Shown piece by piece: positions 1-10,143 of a DNA stretch of 64,000 nt (position 1 is its first letter; every line of letters starts with the position of its first letter). A program made the position numbers and the translations under genes. The stretch comes from Pandoraea horticolens (GTDB lineage: Bacteria > Pseudomonadota > Gammaproteobacteria > Burkholderiales > Burkholderiaceae): contig NZ_CABPSM010000015.1 of NCBI RefSeq assembly GCF_902459555.1, positions 86,417 through 150,416 on the forward strand, read 5' to 3'. The notes under the pieces are model-generated. The model searched no databases. It saw nothing but the letters and a program-made list of their open reading frames with translations, and had not been told where the DNA came from.

Positions 1-1072
1 GGCGGGCCACACCGCCCGAGGGATGCGGCAACTCCAGCGCCATCTCGCGCGCGATGACCTGCGGATGGGCGAACACTTCCGGCAGCGTGTTGATCGGGCC
101 GCACGGCACACCGGCCGCTTCGAGCTTGTCGATCCAGGTGTCCTTGCCGAACTTGCACACCATTTGCGCGAGAATTGGCACGAGCGTGTCGCGGTGACGT
201 ACGCGCGATGGGTTGGTCGCAAAACGCGCGTCGTCGGCAAGCGCGGGCGCTTCGCCCGCCTCGACGAACTTGCGGAACTGCCCGTCGTTGCCCACCGCCA
301 CGATGATCCAGCCGTCGTCGGCCGTCTGGAAGGTCTGGTACGGCACGATGTTCGGGTGCGCATTGCCCCAGCGCACGGGGGGCTTCCCGCTCGCCAGATA
401 GTTGGTGTTCATGTTGGCGAGCATGGCGACCTGCGTGTCGAGCAACGCCATGTCGATGTACTGACCCACGCCCGTGCGGTCGCGGTGGGTGAGGGCGGCC
501 ATGATCGCGAGGCTCGCATACATGCCCGTCATCAGATCGGCAATGGCGACGCCGGCCTTTTGAGGGCCGCCCCCCGGCAGGCCGTCGCGCTCGCCGGTGA
601 TGCTCATGAAGCCGCCAATGCCTTGCACGATGAAGTCGTATCCGGCGCGCGACGCGTGCGGGCCGTTCTGGCCGAAGCCCGTGATCGAGCAGTAGACGAG
701 ATCCGGTTTGGTGGCCTTGAGCGACGCGTAGTCGAGGCCGTACTTCGCGAGTTGGCCGACCTTGTAGTTCTCGACGACGACGTCGCTTTGCGCGGCGAGT
801 GCGCGCACGATCGCTTGCCCTTCCGGGCGCGAGATGTCGAGCGTGAGCGAGCGCTTGTTGCGGTTGGCCGCGAGATAGTAAGCGGCCTCCTGCGTGTCGT
901 TGCCGTTGGCGTCTCGCTGATACGGCGGCCCCCAGCTACGAGTGTCGTCGCCCACGCCGGGGCGCTCCACCTTGATGACGTCGGCCCCCAGATCCGCCAG
1001 ATTCTGCGTGGCCCACGGCCCGGCCAGTACTCGCGAAAGATCCAACACCCGGATATGGCTCAGCGCGCCCAT
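1..1072 (-). CDS. CaiB/BaiF family CoA-transferase (3' end outside window)
   Basis: Class III CoA-transferase, moving CoA between acyl-CoA and a free acid in the cytoplasm. The reverse strand from an ATG at 1072 reads MGALSHIRVLDLSRVLAGPW and then a GADVIKVERPG stretch, both hallmarks of the family N-terminus. The reading stays open to the window edge, where it ends in the family-typical AGVPCGPINTLPEV region. An AGGAG lies 11 bases before the ATG. The last few dozen residues are beyond base 1. It is divergent from alaS. The substrate acid cannot be told from this sequence. The family call is firm. Confidence 0.9.
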   Translation of the reverse strand, partial: MGALSHIRVLDLSRVLAGPWATQNLADLGADVIKVERPGVGDDTRSWGPPYQRDANGNDTQEAAYYLAANRNKRSLTLDISRPEGQAIVRALAAQSDVVVENYKVGQLAKYGLDYASLKATKPDLVYCSITGFGQNGPHASRAGYDFIVQGIGGFMSITGERDGLPGGGPQKAGVAIADLMTGMYASLAIMAALTHRDRTGVGQYIDMALLDTQVAMLANMNTNYLASGKPPVRWGNAHPNIVPYQTFQTADDGWIIVAVGNDGQFRKFVEAGEAPALADDARFATNPSRVRHRDTLVPILAQMVCKFGKDTWIDKLEAAGVPCGPINTLPEVFAHPQVIAREMALELPHPSGGVAR

Positions 1073-1317
1073 CGTATTCGTATCTCCTGTGCATTCGTCG
1101 TGGTTCGTGGTCGTCGGCATTGCGCGGAACAATGTTTTGCAATGCGGAACTTCTGAGGGGGAGTCTACGGCCTGCCGTTCTCCGCTGACCAGCGTCGTTT
1201 CGCAGTGCGGTTGGCGGCGCGACGCGGTGACGGGATCGATTTCCCGTATAATCAAAAGTTTGCAAAATACCCACCAGGCTTGGCTTAGCTCGCCCGGTCC
1301 CCACGCTCACGCACCCT

Positions 1318-3942
1318 ATGAAAGTCGCAGACATTCGGGAAAAATTCCTCAACTTCTTCGAGTCGAAGGGGCACACCATCGTGCGCTCGTCGAGCCTCGT
1401 GCCGTCCAATGACCCCACGCTGCTGTTCACGAACTCCGGCATGGTGCAGTTCAAGGACGTCTTCCTCGGTCTCGAAACGCGCCCATACAAGCGCGCGACC
1501 ACGGCCCAGCGCAGCGTGCGCGCGGGCGGCAAGCACAACGATCTGGAGAACGTCGGCTACACGGCGCGTCACCACACGTTCTTCGAAATGCTGGGCAACT
1601 TCTCGTTCGGCGACTACTTCAAGCGCGAAGCGATTCAGTACGCCTGGGAATTGCTGACGGAAGTCTACAAACTGCCGAAGGACAAACTCTGGGTCACCGT
1701 CTACAAGGAAGACGACGAGGCTTACGACATCTGGGCGAAGGAAGTGGGCGTGCCGGCCGAGCGAATCATCCGCATCGGCGACAACAAGGGCGCGCGCTAC
1801 GCCTCGGACAACTTCTGGCAGATGGCCGACACCGGCCCGTGCGGCCCGTGCTCGGAAATCTTCTTCGATCACGGCGCCGACGTGTGGGGCGGCCCCCCCG
1901 GATCGCCGGAAGAAGACGGTGATCGCTACATCGAGATCTGGAATCTCGTGTTCATGCAGTTCAACCGCGACGAGCAGGGCAACATGACGCCGCTGCCCAA
2001 GCCCTGCGTGGATACCGGCATGGGGCTGGAGCGTATCGCGGCCGTGCTGCAGCACGTGCACAGCAATTACGAAATCGACCTGTTCCAGCATCTGATCAAG
2101 GCTGCGGGCCGCGAGACCGGTGTGACCGATCTCAACGCGAACTCGCTCAAGGTGATTGCCGATCACATCCGCGCTTGCTCGTTCCTGATCGTCGACGGCG
2201 TGATTCCGGGCAACGAAGGCCGCGGCTATGTGCTGCGCCGTATCATCCGCCGCGCGATCCGCCACGGTTACAAGCTCGGCTGCAAGAAGCCGTTCTTCTA
2301 CAAGCTCGTACCGGATCTGGTCGCCGAGATGGGCGTCGCTTATCCGGAACTGGCGCAAGCGCAGCAACGCGTGACCGACGTGCTCAAGCAGGAAGAAGAG
2401 CGTTTCGGCGAAACCATCGAGAACGGTATGGAGATTCTCGAAGGCGCGCTGGCCGATCTGGCCAAGCGCGGCGTGACCACGCTCGACGGCGAACTCGCCT
2501 TCAAGCTGCACGACACGTATGGCTTCCCGCTCGATCTGACGGCCGACGTTTGCCGCGAGCGCGGCATCACGGTCGACGAGGCCGCGTTCGATGCTGCAAT
2601 GGCGCGTCAGCGCGAGCAGGCCCGTGCTGCGGGCAAGTTCAAGATGGCGACAGCCCTCGAATACAGCGGCGACAAGACCCGCTTCCAGGGCTACGACAAG
2701 CTGGTGCTCGAAGGTGCCAAGGTGACGGCGCTCTACGTCGATGGCACGAGCGTGGGCAAGCTCTCCGCAGGGCAACAAGGTATCGTCGTGCTCGACACCA
2801 CGCCGTTCTACGCCGAGTCCGGCGGTCAGGTGGGCGATCAGGGCCTGATCGCCGCTGGCGGCGCACGTTTCGGTGTGTCGGACACGCAGAAGATTCAGGC
2901 CGACGTGTTCGGCCACTACGGCAAGCTGGAATCGGGCGAACTGAAGGTGGGCGAGGCTGTCGCGGCGCAGGTCGACGCCGTGCGCCGTGCGCGCACCGTT
3001 CGCAACCACTCTGCCACGCACTTGATGCACAAGGCGCTGCGTGAAGTGCTGGGCGCACACGTGCAACAGAAGGGCTCGCTCGTCGACGCCGACAAGACGC
3101 GTTTCGACTTCGCACACAACGCTGCGATGACCGCCGACGAAATTCGTCGCGTGGAAGATATCGTCAACGCGGAAGTCCTGACCAACGCGCCGACGCAAGC
3201 GGCGGTGATGTCCTTCGACGATGCCGTCAAGGGCGGCGCAATGGCCCTGTTCGGTGAGAAGTACGGCGACGAAGTGCGCGTGCTCGATATCGGCACGTCG
3301 CGCGAACTGTGCGGCGGCACGCACGTGACGCGCACCGGCGACATCGGCCTGTTCAAGATTGTGATGGAAGGGGGGGTGGCCGCCGGTATCCGTCGCGTAG
3401 AGGCTATCACCGGCGACAACTCGGTGCGTTTCGTGCAGAAGCTCGACGACCAGGTCAACGAGGCTGCCGCTGCACTCAAGACTCAACCGGCCGAACTCAC
3501 GCCGCGTATCGCGCAGGTGCAGGAGCAGGTCAAGTCACTCGAGAAGGAACTGGCGGCGCTCAAGTCGAAGCTCGCTTCGAGCCAGGGTGACGAACTGGTC
3601 GAGAAGGCAGTCGACGTGAACGGCCTGAAAGTGCTGGCTGCGCAACTCGAAGGCGCCGATGTCAAGACGCTGCGCGAGACGATGGACAAGCTCAAGGACA
3701 AGCTCAAGAGCGCGGCCATCGTGCTCGCGGCTGTCGAGGGTGGCAAGGTCAGCCTCATTGCAGGCGTGACGGCCGACGCGACCGGCAAGGTCAAGGCCGG
3801 CGAGTTGGTCAACTTCGTCGCGCAGCAGGTCGGCGGCAAGGGCGGGGGCCGTCCGGACATGGCGCAAGCTGGCGGCACCGACCCGTCGCAGTTGCCGCAG
3901 GCGCTGGCCGGCGTGCAGGGTTGGGTCGCAGGCAAGTTCTGA
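1318..3942 (+). CDS. alaS: alanine--tRNA ligase
   Basis: Charges tRNA-Ala with alanine. The 874-residue length is normal. The order is an N-terminal class II aminoacylation domain (VDTGMGLER near residue 236), an editing domain with the zinc/deacylation motif H564-x3-H568 and C665-x3-H669 (CGGTH), and a C-terminal DHHA1 domain after a coiled-coil-like Lys/Glu stretch near 720-770. The ATG at 1318 starts the canonical [19 protein letters not shown]. No Shine-Dalgarno sequence is obvious just upstream. It stands alone, followed by a strong hairpin terminator. Confidence 0.98.
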   Translation: MKVADIREKFLNFFESKGHTIVRSSSLVPSNDPTLLFTNSGMVQFKDVFLGLETRPYKRATTAQRSVRAGGKHNDLENVGYTARHHTFFEMLGNFSFGDYFKREAIQYAWELLTEVYKLPKDKLWVTVYKEDDEAYDIWAKEVGVPAERIIRIGDNKGARYASDNFWQMADTGPCGPCSEIFFDHGADVWGGPPGSPEEDGDRYIEIWNLVFMQFNRDEQGNMTPLPKPCVDTGMGLERIAAVLQHVHSNYEIDLFQHLIKAAGRETGVTDLNANSLKVIADHIRACSFLIVDGVIPGNEGRGYVLRRIIRRAIRHGYKLGCKKPFFYKLVPDLVAEMGVAYPELAQAQQRVTDVLKQEEERFGETIENGMEILEGALADLAKRGVTTLDGELAFKLHDTYGFPLDLTADVCRERGITVDEAAFDAAMARQREQARAAGKFKMATALEYSGDKTRFQGYDKLVLEGAKVTALYVDGTSVGKLSAGQQGIVVLDTTPFYAESGGQVGDQGLIAAGGARFGVSDTQKIQADVFGHYGKLESGELKVGEAVAAQVDAVRRARTVRNHSATHLMHKALREVLGAHVQQKGSLVDADKTRFDFAHNAAMTADEIRRVEDIVNAEVLTNAPTQAAVMSFDDAVKGGAMALFGEKYGDEVRVLDIGTSRELCGGTHVTRTGDIGLFKIVMEGGVAAGIRRVEAITGDNSVRFVQKLDDQVNEAAAALKTQPAELTPRIAQVQEQVKSLEKELAALKSKLASSQGDELVEKAVDVNGLKVLAAQLEGADVKTLRETMDKLKDKLKSAAIVLAAVEGGKVSLIAGVTADATGKVKAGELVNFVAQQVGGKGGGRPDMAQAGGTDPSQLPQALAGVQGWVAGKF

Positions 3943-4020
3943 CGATCCGGTCAGGGCGGCGGTGCAGGCTGCCGTTCCGGTTCGATGGCGGTCTCCGGCG
4001 ATTTGCCGGGATGGCTTGAG

Positions 4021-4048
4021 CAAAACGCGCACTTCGGTGCGCGTTTTG
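4021..4048 (+). terminator. alaS terminator hairpin
   Basis: A perfect 12-bp stem (CAAAACGCGCAC / GTGCGCGTTTTG) with a stable TTCG tetraloop sits 78 bases after the alaS stop codon. The rest of 3943-4301, up to the MFS gene, shows no convincing gene. Confidence 0.8.
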
Positions 4049-4301
4049 CATTTGAGGAGCGGATGACCCCGTACCGTCGGGTGGCCTGATGAACAAACGG
4101 TACAGTTTCAGTATTTGAAAGGATGCCGAAGTAAAGGCGCTCAGTATTTCGCGGGCGTGAGAGGCAAAGCCACACCCGGATGGCAAGTGCCGCCATTGCC
4201 CTTCATGACGCAGGGGAACCTCCGCTGCCGGTAATGGTTTGCATGTAAAGTATTTGGAAAGTTGCGCGCACCGGTGCGCGGTTTCCCACAAAGTCATCGT
4301 C

Positions 4302-5558
4302 ATGCCAGCCACACTCACCGATTCCGACAGAGCCGCCTCGTTGCACCAGCCTTCGCCTGAGCGCGCGGCGTGGCGCATCGCCCTGTCCTGCATGCTTGCG
4401 CTGGCCATTGCCATGGGCATTGGCCGCTTCGCCTTCACGCCGATGTTGCCTCTGATGCTGCAAGAACGGCTCACCGATATTCAACACGGCAGTTGGCTCG
4501 CTTCCCTCAATTACGCGGGGTACTTCGTCGGCGCGTTGTCATGCATGTGGCTGCGCTTCACGCCGACGCTCATCATCCGTTTTGCACTCGCTGCCACCGT
4601 CGTGCTGACATTAGCGATGGGGCTGCTCGAGTCGTTCGCCGTGTGGGCCGTCGTTCGCACGCTGGCGGGGGTGATGAGTGCGTGGGCGATGGTGTTCTCG
4701 GCCGGATGGGGTTTCCGCAAGCTCGGTGAATTGCGTATGCCGAGTCTGGGGGGCGTGATCTTCGCCGGCCCCGGCGCGGGCATCGTGGTGACGGGCTTGC
4801 TTGCGAACTTGAACAGCACGCTGGCGTGGCCCGCGCGCGGCGGCTGGCTGCTGTGCAGCGTGCTTGCACTGGCGTTGCTCGTGGTGATCTGGCGCACGTT
4901 CGCGGCGGACGCGCCCACGCCCGCGAAGACGGCCAGTGCAACCAAGTCCTCGGCTGGTACGCCTGCGCAGGCCGCGGCGCATGCTGTCAATCATGGCAGT
5001 GGCGAGAGCGTCGTCCCCGTCACGGTGCTCTACAGCTTCGCCGGCTTCGGTTACATCATCACGGCGACGTTCCTGCCGGTGATCGCGCGTCAGGCCTTAC
5101 CGGGCTCGTCGTGGCCGGACCTCTTTTTCCCGCTGCTCGGTCTGATGGTCATGCCGGGGGCGATCATTGGCGCGCGTGCGCCGCTTGCCTGGGACAATCG
5201 GCTGCTGCTCGCGGCGTGCTACCTCATGCAAGGCTTGGGGGTGGGGATCGGTGTCGTGCTGCCGAATGTGGCGGGATTCGCGTTGGGCAGTGTGCTCGTG
5301 GGGCTGCCGTTCACGGCGATTACCGTGTACGCGGTGCGCGAGTGCCGGCGTCTGCGTGGGGACAATGCCAATGGCTTGATCGGCCTGGTGACGGCATCCT
5401 ATGGCATCGGCCAGATCGTCGGGCCGCTGGCGGCTGCGCCACTTGTCGCGGCCACCGGCAGCTTCACGGCAGCGCTGCTAGGCGCGAGCGGCGTGCTCGT
5501 GCTCGGTGCGATCGGCTTCGTGTGGGATTGGCGGCGCTCGCTCGAGCACGCACCCTGA
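4302..5558 (+). CDS. YbfB/YjiJ family MFS transporter
   Basis: A 418-residue major facilitator protein with about 12 hydrophobic helices. The early motif GIGRFAFTPMLPLML is the signature of the YbfB/YjiJ group, whose substrates are mostly unknown. The two six-helix halves are separated by a polar Ala/Thr-rich loop near residues 215-245. I start at ATG 4302 because translation upstream of it is not membrane-like; no strong Shine-Dalgarno sequence is visible. It lies just ahead of a hexanucleotide repeat tract and a class II aldolase gene on the same strand. Substrate unknown. Confidence 0.85.
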   Translation: MPATLTDSDRAASLHQPSPERAAWRIALSCMLALAIAMGIGRFAFTPMLPLMLQERLTDIQHGSWLASLNYAGYFVGALSCMWLRFTPTLIIRFALAATVVLTLAMGLLESFAVWAVVRTLAGVMSAWAMVFSAGWGFRKLGELRMPSLGGVIFAGPGAGIVVTGLLANLNSTLAWPARGGWLLCSVLALALLVVIWRTFAADAPTPAKTASATKSSAGTPAQAAAHAVNHGSGESVVPVTVLYSFAGFGYIITATFLPVIARQALPGSSWPDLFFPLLGLMVMPGAIIGARAPLAWDNRLLLAACYLMQGLGVGIGVVLPNVAGFALGSVLVGLPFTAITVYAVRECRRLRGDNANGLIGLVTASYGIGQIVGPLAAAPLVAATGSFTAALLGASGVLVLGAIGFVWDWRRSLEHAP

Positions 5559-5580
5559 TCCTCGCGCGCAGTGCCGCCGT

Positions 5581-5646
5581 CATCGCCATCGCTATCGCTA
5601 TCGCTATCGCTATCGCTATCGCTATCGCTATCGCTATCGCTATCGC
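5581..5646. repeat. Tandem hexanucleotide repeat (TATCGC)n
   Basis: Eleven consecutive 6-bp units: two CATCGC followed by nine exact TATCGC. They lie in the 133-bp gap between the MFS gene and the class II aldolase gene, ending 45 bases before the aldolase start. Such tracts are prone to slipped-strand length change. Here it would alter promoter or leader spacing in steps of six and not shift a reading frame. Confidence 0.95.
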
Positions 5647-5691
5647 GATTGACGTCTGCCGATCCGACATCTCCATCTTCTGGGACTCTCT

Positions 5692-6462
5692 ATGTCTTTT
5701 ACCCTGCGGGCAGGCAAAAAGGCCGCCACCGCCACGAGCGACGCCGAGCGCCAGATGCGCGTCGACCTCGCAGCCTGTTACCGGCTCGTTGCGCTGCACG
5801 GCTGGGACGATCTCATCTACACCCACATCTCCGCGATGGTGCCGGCTGAGCCGGGGCACTTTCTCATCAACCCGTTCGGACTGGCATTCGACGAAGTGAC
5901 GGCATCGAATCTCGTCAAGATTACGATCACCGGTGAGATCGTGGGCGAGAGCGAACATCCTGTGAACGTGACCGGGTTTGCGCTGCACGGCGCCGTGCAT
6001 GCGGCGCGCGCGGATGCCGTGTGTGTCATGCATTTGCACAATACGGCTGGCGTCGCGGTGTCGATTCAACCCCATGGATTGCTGCCGATCTCGCAGCACG
6101 CGCTTCGCTTTCACGAGCGTATCGGCTATCACGACTACGAGGGTCTGGCGTTTTCACCGTCGGAGGGGGAGCGGCTCGTGGCGTCGCTCGGCCCGCATCC
6201 GGCCATGCTGTTGCGCAATCACGGCACGCTCACGACCGGACGCACCGTGGCCGAAGCCTTCGTGCTGATGGCCACGTTGGTCAAAGCGTGCGAGATCCAG
6301 TTGCTGGCGCTGGCGGGCGGCACGTCACCTCATCTGCCGAGCGCCGCTGTGCAGGACAAAACCGCCATTCAACTCGAAGACGGCGGCGCCATCGAAGGTG
6401 CGCTGGAGTGGCCTGCACTGCTACGCAAACTGGATAAAATAGACGCCTCGTTTCGCGATTGA
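5692..6462 (+). CDS. class II aldolase/adducin family protein
   Basis: A 256-residue protein of the aldolase II fold (fuculose-1-phosphate aldolase/adducin head). The zinc-site pattern is visible: a histidine pair in VMHLHNTAG near residues 110-118, and a later LLRNHGTLTTG near 172-182. Family members are metal-dependent aldolases, epimerases or decarboxylases on small sugars or hydroxyacids, so the substrate cannot be assigned. The start is the ATG at 5692, with only weak upstream purines. A 4-oxalocrotonate tautomerase-like gene follows, which suggests a small catabolic set. The hexamer tract upstream may affect its expression. Confidence 0.88.
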   Translation: MSFTLRAGKKAATATSDAERQMRVDLAACYRLVALHGWDDLIYTHISAMVPAEPGHFLINPFGLAFDEVTASNLVKITITGEIVGESEHPVNVTGFALHGAVHAARADAVCVMHLHNTAGVAVSIQPHGLLPISQHALRFHERIGYHDYEGLAFSPSEGERLVASLGPHPAMLLRNHGTLTTGRTVAEAFVLMATLVKACEIQLLALAGGTSPHLPSAAVQDKTAIQLEDGGAIEGALEWPALLRKLDKIDASFRD

Positions 6463-6576
6463 CCGCCGCGCAGGCGCGATGTCGGGAGCGCCGGGAAAGC
6501 CGGCAGGCTTTGCACGAGGAAGCAGATGGGCGGTGGTGCCGCCCATCTTGATAACGACATGAGGAGATAGACTGCA

Positions 6577-6771
6577 ATGCCAACGTTTCACGTCGAGATG
6601 TTCGAGGGGCGCTCGGTCGAGCAAAAGCGCGCATTCGTCAAAGCTGTCACGGAAGCCGCAGTGAACACGATCGGTTGCACGGCGGAGTCTGTGGAGATCA
6701 TCATTACCGACATCAAGCGCGAGAACTGGTCTACGGCAGGTACGCTTTGGTCGGACCCGCGTCCTGAGTAA
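6577..6771 (+). CDS. 4-oxalocrotonate tautomerase family protein
   Basis: A 64-residue protein starting MPTFHVEMFEGRS. After Met removal the N-terminal Pro1 is the catalytic base of this superfamily, which forms small hexamers. The length and the early PTFHVEM strand fit the short 4-OT group. A GAGGAG lies 10-15 bases before the ATG. It follows the class II aldolase gene by 114 bases on the same strand, so the two may be co-transcribed. The true substrate (2-hydroxymuconate, malonate semialdehyde or another enol) cannot be told. Confidence 0.88.
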   Translation: MPTFHVEMFEGRSVEQKRAFVKAVTEAAVNTIGCTAESVEIIITDIKRENWSTAGTLWSDPRPE

Positions 6772-6861
6772 AACCGAGTGAGCCGGTGAGCGCCGCTGGC
6801 GCCGCCGGCAGGTCTGGGGCGGGGAGGCTCACGGCCTCCCCGCCGTATCGAAGAGGTTATC

Positions 6862-7977
6862 GTGTCGCAAGTCCCGTCCGTATCGAGTTTTCACGCCACC
6901 GCCCGTGCCGCCGCCGGCAGCGAACCGGCTCAAACGCCGCAACACTTTGCGTCGGATAACTACGCCGGGATTTGCCCCGAGGCGCTGCATTATCTGATCG
7001 ATGCAAATGCCAGCGGTCACGAAGTCGCCTACGGCGACGATACCTGGACGCAGCGTGTATGCGACGGCATTCGCCAGTTGTTCGACACGGACTGCGAGGT
7101 CTTCTTCGTCTTTAACGGTACGGCGGCCAACTCGCTGGCGCTGGCGTCGTTGTCGCAGTCGTATCACTCCGTCATCTGCCACGAACTGGCGCACGTCGAG
7201 ACCGACGAGTGCGGTGGGCCCGAATTTTTCTCCAACGGCGCGAAGCTGCTCACCGCGCGCGGACGCGAGAACAACGGCAAGCTCACGCCGGACGCCGTCG
7301 AATCGGTTATTAACCGGCGCTCGGACATTCACTTCCCGAAACCCAAGGTCGTCACGCTCACGCAGGCGACCGAGGTCGGTACCGTCTACTCGGTCGACGA
7401 GATTCAGGCGATCTCGGCGGTGGCCAAGCGGCGCAATCTACGCGTGCACATGGACGGCGCTCGGTTCGCCAACGCCGTCGCAACGCTGGGCTGTCATCCG
7501 GGCGATGTGACCTGGCGCGCGGGCGTGGACGTGCTTTGCTTTGGGGGCACAAAGAATGGCCTGCCGGTAGGCGAGGCCGTGGTGTTCTTCAATCGCGCGC
7601 TGGCCGAGGACTTCGCGTATCGAGTGAAGCAAGCAGGACAGTTGGCGTCGAAGATGCGCTTCATTTCTGCACCCTGGCTTGGCATGCTGGAGCACGACAC
7701 GTGGCTGCGCAACGCACGTCACGCCAACGCCATGGCGCAATTGCTCGCACAACGCCTTCGCGATGTGCCGGGCGTATCGCTGATGTTCGAGACGCAAGCC
7801 AACGCCGTGTTCGCGGAATTGCCGTTGCATGTGATCGAAGCGCTACGCGCCGAGGGCTGGCGCTTCTACACGTTCATTGGCGCCGGCGGTTGCCGTTTCA
7901 TGTGTGCGTGGGATACCCGCCCGGAAACGGTCGAGCGTCTGGCCGCGGATATCCGGCAACTGAGCGTGAAAGCGTAA
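6862..7977 (+). CDS. low-specificity L-threonine aldolase
   Basis: A PLP enzyme of fold type I that cleaves L-threonine and L-allo-threonine to glycine and acetaldehyde. Its 371 residues are a little longer than usual. The PLP lysine is K231 in CFGGTKNGLPVGE, and the cofactor aspartate lies in RVHMDGARFANA. The start is a GTG at 6862, five bases after AAGAGG. Earlier in the protein FASDNYAG and EVAYGDDTWT match the substrate-binding N-terminus. It is convergent with the downstream ClC channel gene. Confidence 0.93.
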   Translation: MSQVPSVSSFHATARAAAGSEPAQTPQHFASDNYAGICPEALHYLIDANASGHEVAYGDDTWTQRVCDGIRQLFDTDCEVFFVFNGTAANSLALASLSQSYHSVICHELAHVETDECGGPEFFSNGAKLLTARGRENNGKLTPDAVESVINRRSDIHFPKPKVVTLTQATEVGTVYSVDEIQAISAVAKRRNLRVHMDGARFANAVATLGCHPGDVTWRAGVDVLCFGGTKNGLPVGEAVVFFNRALAEDFAYRVKQAGQLASKMRFISAPWLGMLEHDTWLRNARHANAMAQLLAQRLRDVPGVSLMFETQANAVFAELPLHVIEALRAEGWRFYTFIGAGGCRFMCAWDTRPETVERLAADIRQLSVKA

Positions 7978-8008
7978 TCGATTCTCCGGTGCAGGCCGGC
8001 GGCGCGAT

Positions 8009-9379
8009 TCATGCCTGTCGTGTCGCCGGTACCGTAGGCGTGAGAAAGCGGTGTGCCAACGTGTGATAGAACGACGGCGCGATCGCTTTCGACACCTGAG
8101 TCGAGAGCAACGCAACGGCCATGAGCGGAATCACCATCCGATGGCCGTCGATCATCTCCATGACGATCACGAACGACGTAATCGGCGATTGTGTGACCGC
8201 CGCCAGATACCCGACCATACACAGCGCAGCCATCGCTGGCAGCGGTATTACCGACGTGATGTGAGCCATTACGTTGCCGAGCCCCGCGCCGATGGCGAGC
8301 GACGGCGCGAAGATGCCACCGGGAATCCCCGACAGGTACGACACACATAACGCGGCGAATTTCAGTAGGGCGTAGAGCGGCGAGAGCGCCTCATGCGACT
8401 CAAGCAGGCCGCGCGCTTCCGCATAACCACTGCCGAAGGTCGTGCCCCCCGAGGCCACGCCAATCACGGCAATGGCCAGCCCGCACAGAAACGCGAAGCG
8501 CACCGGGTACGTCCGGCGAAGGCTCACAAGCGACGCTGGCATCCAGCGCGGCACGTTGAGCATCAGCCAGCCGAACAGGCCACCTGCAACGCCTGTCAGC
8601 AAGCTGGCGGCAATGAGCACGGGGATCAGCGTCCAGTGGAATTCGGTGAGCGCCTTGATTTGTCCGAAGTACAGATAATTGCCCTGCAGCCCGAGCGCCA
8701 CGACGCCGGAAAAGATGATGGCCGTGATGAGCGTGCCGATGTTCCGGGCAACGAAACTCCGGCTCAATTCCTCGATGGCGAACACGACACCTGCGAGCGG
8801 CGTATTGAACGCAGCCGCCAGACCCGCCGCTGCGCCGGCCAGCGTCAATTGACGCTCGATGTGCGCGCTGCTGCGGCGATAGCCATGACGCATGGCATAC
8901 ATCAGCGAAGCGCCGATTTGCACCGTCGGCCCTTCGCGGCCAATGGTGAAGCCGCAAAGAATGCCGAGAAACGAGATCGCAATCTTGCCGATCATGATGC
9001 GCAGCGACAGCAGCGATTTCGACAGCCGCGAGTCTTGCAGCGTGGCGATGACCTGCGGAATGCCGCTGCCTTCTGCGCCAGGGAAGAACTTCTGCGTCAG
9101 CCAGATGGCCAGCGCAGCGCCAAGCGGCGTGACGACCAGCGGCAGCCAGGCGCCATGCGACAGCATGCGCTGGAACAGTTCGAAACCGAAGTCGACGAGC
9201 TTGGCGTACGCGACTGAGACCAGGCCCACGAGCACTGCACCGAGCCAGAACACACCGTAGTTATGCCAGAGGCGGCGCGAGCGATTGACGCCCCGTCTGG
9301 CCAGCCGGGCCGATAACGACAGCAACGGCGACGGCGACGGCGGCGAGGCGGACTCGGTGTTTGGCAGGATAGCTGACAC
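8009..9379 (-). CDS. ClC family chloride channel/antiporter (ClcA-like)
   Basis: A 456-residue inner-membrane ClC protein. The selectivity motifs are visible in order: GSGIPQV, then GREGPTVQIGASL with the gating glutamate, then GIPGGIFAPSLAIGAGLG. These are the conserved Cl-coordinating loops. No C-terminal CBS domains are present, as in ClcA. Bacterial members usually exchange two Cl- for one H+ and help in acid resistance. The start is ATG 9379 on the reverse strand, divergent from the NUDIX gene. About 30 bases separate it from the threonine aldolase stop. Confidence 0.93.
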   Translation of the reverse strand: MSAILPNTESASPPSPSPLLSLSARLARRGVNRSRRLWHNYGVFWLGAVLVGLVSVAYAKLVDFGFELFQRMLSHGAWLPLVVTPLGAALAIWLTQKFFPGAEGSGIPQVIATLQDSRLSKSLLSLRIMIGKIAISFLGILCGFTIGREGPTVQIGASLMYAMRHGYRRSSAHIERQLTLAGAAAGLAAAFNTPLAGVVFAIEELSRSFVARNIGTLITAIIFSGVVALGLQGNYLYFGQIKALTEFHWTLIPVLIAASLLTGVAGGLFGWLMLNVPRWMPASLVSLRRTYPVRFAFLCGLAIAVIGVASGGTTFGSGYAEARGLLESHEALSPLYALLKFAALCVSYLSGIPGGIFAPSLAIGAGLGNVMAHITSVIPLPAMAALCMVGYLAAVTQSPITSFVIVMEMIDGHRMVIPLMAVALLSTQVSKAIAPSFYHTLAHRFLTPTVPATRQA

Positions 9380-9523
9380 TTAGTCGTGAGCGAAGAGTGA
9401 AAGACGTTGGCCGATTATACGCCCCGGCCCTTATGGGCTTGGTCTGCAGACGTCTCGGATGCTTCCGAATGTGCATCCCGTCATGAGTTCATTTAATATA
9501 TTCGAATTCGCGGAAGAACGATC

Positions 9524-10054
9524 ATGAACGAACTAATTTTCTGTCCCCGCTGTGCCTCGCCGCTCGACTCGCGTGATGTCGCCGGGCGTATTCGCCGTGC
9601 TTGCCCGGATACCGCCTGCGGTTTCGTCCACTGGGACAATCCTTTGCCGGTGGTCGCCGGCCTTGTGGAGTATCGCGGTCAGATCCTGCTGGCGCGCAAC
9701 GCCGCGTGGACCGAGGGCATGTTCGCGCTCATCACCGGATTTCTCGAGCGCGATGAAACGCCTGAAGATGGCGTGCGGCGCGAGATCAAGGAAGAGACCA
9801 ATCTGGAGACCGCCGCGATTTCGCTGCTCGGCGTCTACGAATTCATGCGCAAGAATGAGTTGATCATCGCCTATCACGCGGTCTGCGATGGCGATATTCG
9901 TCTCTCGGAAGAGCTGGCCGAGTTCCGCCTCGTGTCGCCGGAGCGGGTGCGTCCGTGGCGTGCGGGCACCGGACACGCGGTGGCTGAGTGGCTGCGCCGA
10001 CGCAATCTGCCGATCGAATATGTCGATTCGGCAAAGCTGTCGATTGCGGGCTGA
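9524..10054 (+). CDS. NUDIX hydrolase with N-terminal zinc ribbon
   Basis: A 176-residue nucleotide pyrophosphohydrolase. A zinc ribbon (CPRC...CPDTAC, residues 4-27) precedes a complete Nudix box, GFLERDETPEDGVRREIKEE near residues 72-91, with the REIKEE metal-binding core. The zinc ribbon resembles that of NudC-type NADH pyrophosphatases, but the protein is shorter. Substrate is therefore uncertain; a dinucleotide or NADH-like substrate is possible. The region before it is AT-rich (ATTTAATATATTCGAATTCG), a plausible promoter between the divergent ClC and NUDIX genes. Confidence 0.9.
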   Translation: MNELIFCPRCASPLDSRDVAGRIRRACPDTACGFVHWDNPLPVVAGLVEYRGQILLARNAAWTEGMFALITGFLERDETPEDGVRREIKEETNLETAAISLLGVYEFMRKNELIIAYHAVCDGDIRLSEELAEFRLVSPERVRPWRAGTGHAVAEWLRRRNLPIEYVDSAKLSIAG

Positions 10055-10143
10055 TGGCGTGGTGCGGCGACTACGGTAGAATCGCGGTTTGCAGGGTGAA
10101 CCTGGCACAAGATTCGCACAAGACTGACAAGAGGGACATGAGC

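Noticed and set aside
23..1156. Long plus-strand frame of 377 residues
   Set aside because: Arg/His/Ala-rich antisense shadow of the CaiB/BaiF CoA-transferase on the minus strand.
1285..3486. 733-residue minus-strand frame
   Set aside because: Antisense shadow of alaS; composition typical of GC-rich reverse frames, no domain.
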